From Candidatus Kapaibacterium sp. (GTDB lineage: Bacteria > Bacteroidota > Ignavibacteria > Kapaibacteriales > UBA2268), in contig JAUQWR010000592.1 of the NCBI GenBank assembly GCA_030835065.1, positions 1 through 8,315 on the forward strand: a stretch of DNA of 8,315 bases, in the 5' to 3' direction. The notes beneath the pieces were generated by a model. That model worked only from the letters and a program-made list of their open reading frames with translations, was not told the origin of the DNA and ran no database searches. Made by a program: the position numbers and the translations under genes. This document shows, in pieces, positions 6,120 through 8,315 of the stretch (position 1 is its first letter; each line of letters begins with the position of its first letter).

Positions 6120-8315
6120 TTATTTTATAATATTTATTTCATCACTAATCTCGTGTCCCTTATAAGAAATAACTAAAATATATTTGCCTGAAGCGAAATT
6201 GTTAAGTTCAATCAACATTTCTGATTGAATGTTTAAGAAATATTTTTCAGGAATTTCTAATAATTTATTTCCGTTAATATCAAATATTTTTGCAGAGACA
6301 AATCCCGGCTCAGGAATTCTAAATCCAATATTGATTTTTGAATTTGCAGGATTAGGATAAATTCTATCAATTTGATAGCCTTCGATAGTGCGATCTTGCG
6401 GAGCACTGTTTGGAACAACAATTTTAAACATTTCAGATCTTGCATATTCCATTTCAGGGTCATTATTCCAAATAGCTCTGATAATAGCTTGTTCGCTACT
6501 TTTTTCAGGTACAAGCCAGTTTTTATAATATACTGTAGCAGTTACATCTGTAAGCTCAGTCTGCCAGCTATTTCCACCATCTGTGCTTAGTTGCATATCA
6601 AAGTTTTGAACCCCTGACGAGCTCCATCTCACTTTGTAATATTTATTTGCAATCAGAGCCTCACCATTTTTAGGAGCTTTGAACACTAAAGTACCGTTCA
6701 AAATCTTGAACAAACCGCTACGTGCTAGCTCTACATCAGTATCAGAGTCTATCATTCTTACTACTGCAGATTTGGTAGTGACATTTGGAATTTTCCAGGC
6801 AGTTTCGCTAAGATTAGACATAACTGTCGAACCAATCGGCTTCCAATTAGAACCGGCATCGGAGGAGAATTCGAAGCGTACTCTATCGGAACCAATCACA
6901 GACCATCTAATTTTATCGGATGCACCTCCTGAATAAACTGCATCATCGGTGGAAGGTCTGATAAGCTGTGCAAAATTTGCAACTATTGAAAAATATGAAT
7001 TTGATCTGTCGAGCTCTGTATTAGTTTCTGCATCGACTAATCTCATAAGGCAATAATCTGACAAAATATCAGGGCTTGTCCATTCGTAAATTTTTACATC
7101 AGCAGCTAGAGGATCGCTGTTAAGTTTTTTCCAAGTTACGCCTGCATCAGTCGATAGTTCAACATAAACATCAGATTTGCCATCAGTATTCCATCTTGCT
7201 TTGTATTTTCTCTTAGGAGATAACTTTTCGCCTCCGTTAGGAGAAATCATTTCGGCTTTGTACATTAAAATTGATGGAATAGTTTCGAATATGCCATATT
7301 GAGTAGCATCGCGGTTGTCGGTAGTCAATACAATTTTGCTGTCGTGCCAGGTAAATTGAAGAGCGCCTTTTTTATTTTTAATCGAAAATCTTAAGGTACC
7401 AAGGTATGTTTTCTCGTTTGGTACAGATTCTCCGCCTAAATTAGCATAAGCATCATAGTCGACTTCGATAGTTCTTACGTTTGGAAGAGGATTTTCTGCT
7501 TTGCTAGTCGGTGCTGTGCGTAGTGCTGAATAACCTTTGCTTGGTTTGTTGCTGAATATAACTGAATCAGCTCCCATCAGCGAATTAAAATCAAGGGAAT
7601 TTGTATTGTATGTGATTGCGAAAGTACAATTTGCTAATCCAAATTTTGAACCTAAATTTTGAATATAAAACTTAACATCGACAAAATTTGTATCGTTTTT
7701 GACTTCAGCGCTGACTTTATAGCTAAGCCCGGCAAGTTTTTTATCAGTAACTTTTGAATTATCAATATTTGATTTGCGAATTTTAGCATTTTCGTTGAAG
7801 AAAATAGATAACTCGGGATTTTCCGGAGCAATTACATTAAAAGGATCTTTGAGCCATTGCGGACCAAATCCATTAATAATAGGAGGAATAGTTTCATTAT
7901 AAATAGACGAGACTTTTCCGAAATTGCGATCGACAATAGTTCTATCTAAACCATTTATAACATTATCGCCTGTAATATCCGAACGAGGATTAGAAGTGCC
8001 ATCATCAAGTCTTACCAAAACTCTATCGTAAGAATTAATTTGTTTGTCTCTATCAACATCACCGCCAACCATAGCCGCCATAGAGTTTGCCACACCTATC
8101 TGCCCACCATTGAAAATAAGACCGGTAGTTGAATACTCAACATTAGTTTTTGTACTTACAGCTGAGCCTTTAGCAGTATAGAAACTACCTTGCCAAGGAT
8201 TGCTTGTAGCACTTGTTAATACATTATTATCTACGCCATTCCAAGAGCTAAAATCCCAGCCTGATTCGATCTGCCATGTAGAAGAAATATCGCCAGTAAA
8301 CTCGAAAGGTGCGGG
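6120..8315 (-). CDS. Secreted dockerin-like / cohesin-like / triple Ig-repeat protein with T9SS sorting domain, 5'-truncated
   Basis: The frame is open from the window edge to the TAA at 6120-6122 (731 codons); the true start is outside. Numbering from the first visible codon: ~1-75 is an unclassified region (residues such as WQIESGWDFSSW). Residues ~85-134 hold two EF-hand-like dockerin loops, DVDRDKQINSYD and DITGDNVINGLD, each with Asp/Thr at 1, 3 and 5, Asn at 9 and Asp at 12. Residues ~195-345 look like a cohesin-type beta-sandwich. Three Ig-like repeats lie at ~356-444, 450-539 and 543-632, built on '(P)NGGE...W....V.(V/E)LS(T/S)D(A/G)G..W'. The sorting domain begins ~650 with YPNPANSKINI and ends EINIIK. 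The protein is presumably T9SS-exported and calcium-stabilised, for adhesion or matrix scaffolding; this is inference. GC is visibly higher than in the two downstream genes, and its tail is unrelated in DNA sequence to theirs, so it is not part of the repeat pair. Confidence 0.94.
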   Translation of the reverse strand, partial: PAPFEFTGDISSTWQIESGWDFSSWNGVDNNVLTSATSNPWQGSFYTAKGSAVSTKTNVEYSTTGLIFNGGQIGVANSMAAMVGGDVDRDKQINSYDRVLVRLDDGTSNPRSDITGDNVINGLDRTIVDRNFGKVSSIYNETIPPIINGFGPQWLKDPFNVIAPENPELSIFFNENAKIRKSNIDNSKVTDKKLAGLSYKVSAEVKNDTNFVDVKFYIQNLGSKFGLANCTFAITYNTNSLDFNSLMGADSVIFSNKPSKGYSALRTAPTSKAENPLPNVRTIEVDYDAYANLGGESVPNEKTYLGTLRFSIKNKKGALQFTWHDSKIVLTTDNRDATQYGIFETIPSILMYKAEMISPNGGEKLSPKRKYKARWNTDGKSDVYVELSTDAGVTWKKLNSDPLAADVKIYEWTSPDILSDYCLMRLVDAETNTELDRSNSYFSIVANFAQLIRPSTDDAVYSGGASDKIRWSVIGSDRVRFEFSSDAGSNWKPIGSTVMSNLSETAWKIPNVTTKSAVVRMIDSDTDVELARSGLFKILNGTLVFKAPKNGEALIANKYYKVRWSSSGVQNFDMQLSTDGGNSWQTELTDVTATVYYKNWLVPEKSSEQAIIRAIWNNDPEMEYARSEMFKIVVPNSAPQDRTIEGYQIDRIYPNPANSKINIGFRIPEPGFVSAKIFDINGNKLLEIPEKYFLNIQSEMLIELNNFASGKYILVISYKGHEISDEINIIK
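6420..7250 (-). repeat. Three tandem Ig-like repeats (protein level)
   Basis: Three consecutive ~90-residue modules, at about 7250-6984, 6968-6699 and 6689-6420, share one pattern. It runs: opening Pro-containing strand, a Trp in 'ARW/IRW/VRW', then 'LSTDAG..W', 'FSSDAG..W' or 'LSTDGG..W', then a Trp-Pro turn, then 'R..(D/N)....(D/A)RS..F.I'. The match is clear in protein but not obvious in DNA, so these are old duplications. The pattern resembles the Kre9/KNH-like Ig-fold family seen in many secreted bacterial proteins. Confidence 0.8.
7914..8063 (-). other. Dockerin-like tandem EF-hand loops
   Basis: Within the 6120-8315 gene, two 12-residue loops (DVDRDKQINSYD and DITGDNVINGLD), about 28 residues apart, have Asp/Thr at loop positions 1, 3 and 5, Asn at 9 and Asp at 12. 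This is the type I dockerin calcium-binding pattern. In Bacteroidota such pairs often sit as structural modules in secreted proteins and do not by themselves imply a cellulosome. Confidence 0.75.

Noticed and set aside
3963..6936. Several short open frames of 65-89 codons antisense or out of frame (e.g. 3963-4232, 4600-4833, 5570-5803, 6679-6936 on plus; 4328-4525, 6257-6514 on minus)
   Set aside because: All lie wholly inside the long secreted-protein genes, have no recognisable domains, and are expected shadows in AT-rich repetitive-composition coding sequence.
8091..8093. GTG as the start of the dockerin-like gene
   Set aside because: The frame is open for a further 74 codons to the window edge and encodes a plausible continuous protein just before the EF-hand loops, so the real start is outside the window.

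Overview
This AT-rich window holds three large genes, all on the minus strand. All three end, or in one case clearly begin to end, in a type IX secretion system (T9SS) C-terminal sorting domain. That domain, with a 'PNP' motif and a C-terminal beta-sandwich, points to the Bacteroidota/FCB group. The mosaic architecture (PKD, beta-propeller-like, dockerin-like and 'PNGGE...W' Ig repeats) would also suit lineages such as Ignavibacteria or Kapabacteria, so I do not fix the rank. Both visible gene starts carry a GAGGA-type Shine-Dalgarno. No RNA gene, CRISPR array, transposase or integrase was seen. Transcription runs right to left.

Layout in transcription order: (1) 8315-6120 is a 5'-truncated secreted protein with two EF-hand-like dockerin loops, a cohesin-like beta-sandwich, three tandem Ig-like repeats and a T9SS tail. 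(2) 6119-6039 is an 81-base gap with a large inverted repeat and a ribosome binding site. (3) 6038-3030 is a complete 1002-residue secreted protein: signal peptide, propeller-like region, PKD domain, second propeller-like region, T9SS tail. (4) 3029-2948 is an 82-base gap almost identical to the first one. (5) 2947-1 is a paralogue of (3), open throughout, whose last ~32 codons lie beyond the window's left edge.

The most notable signal is the mosaic conservation of the tandem pair. The two proteins have diverged strongly along their bodies. Yet 108 bases inside their sorting domains (1-108 and 3128-3235) are identical at the DNA level, and 66 bases of the two intergenic spacers (2953-3018 and 6044-6109) are also identical. 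The pair therefore looks like variable coding bodies set between homogenised borders: sorting tail, stop, hairpin, ribosome binding site and first codons. Gene conversion or cassette-like exchange would explain this, as would selection on the borders or, less interestingly, an assembly fault at the repeat. The window begins inside one copy of the repeat, so the array may continue to the left.

Functionally, the sequence supports three proteins exported by Sec and then T9SS to the cell surface or medium. Nothing identifies a ligand or enzymatic activity. The upstream gene has visibly higher GC and an unrelated tail, so it is a neighbour rather than a member of the repeat family.
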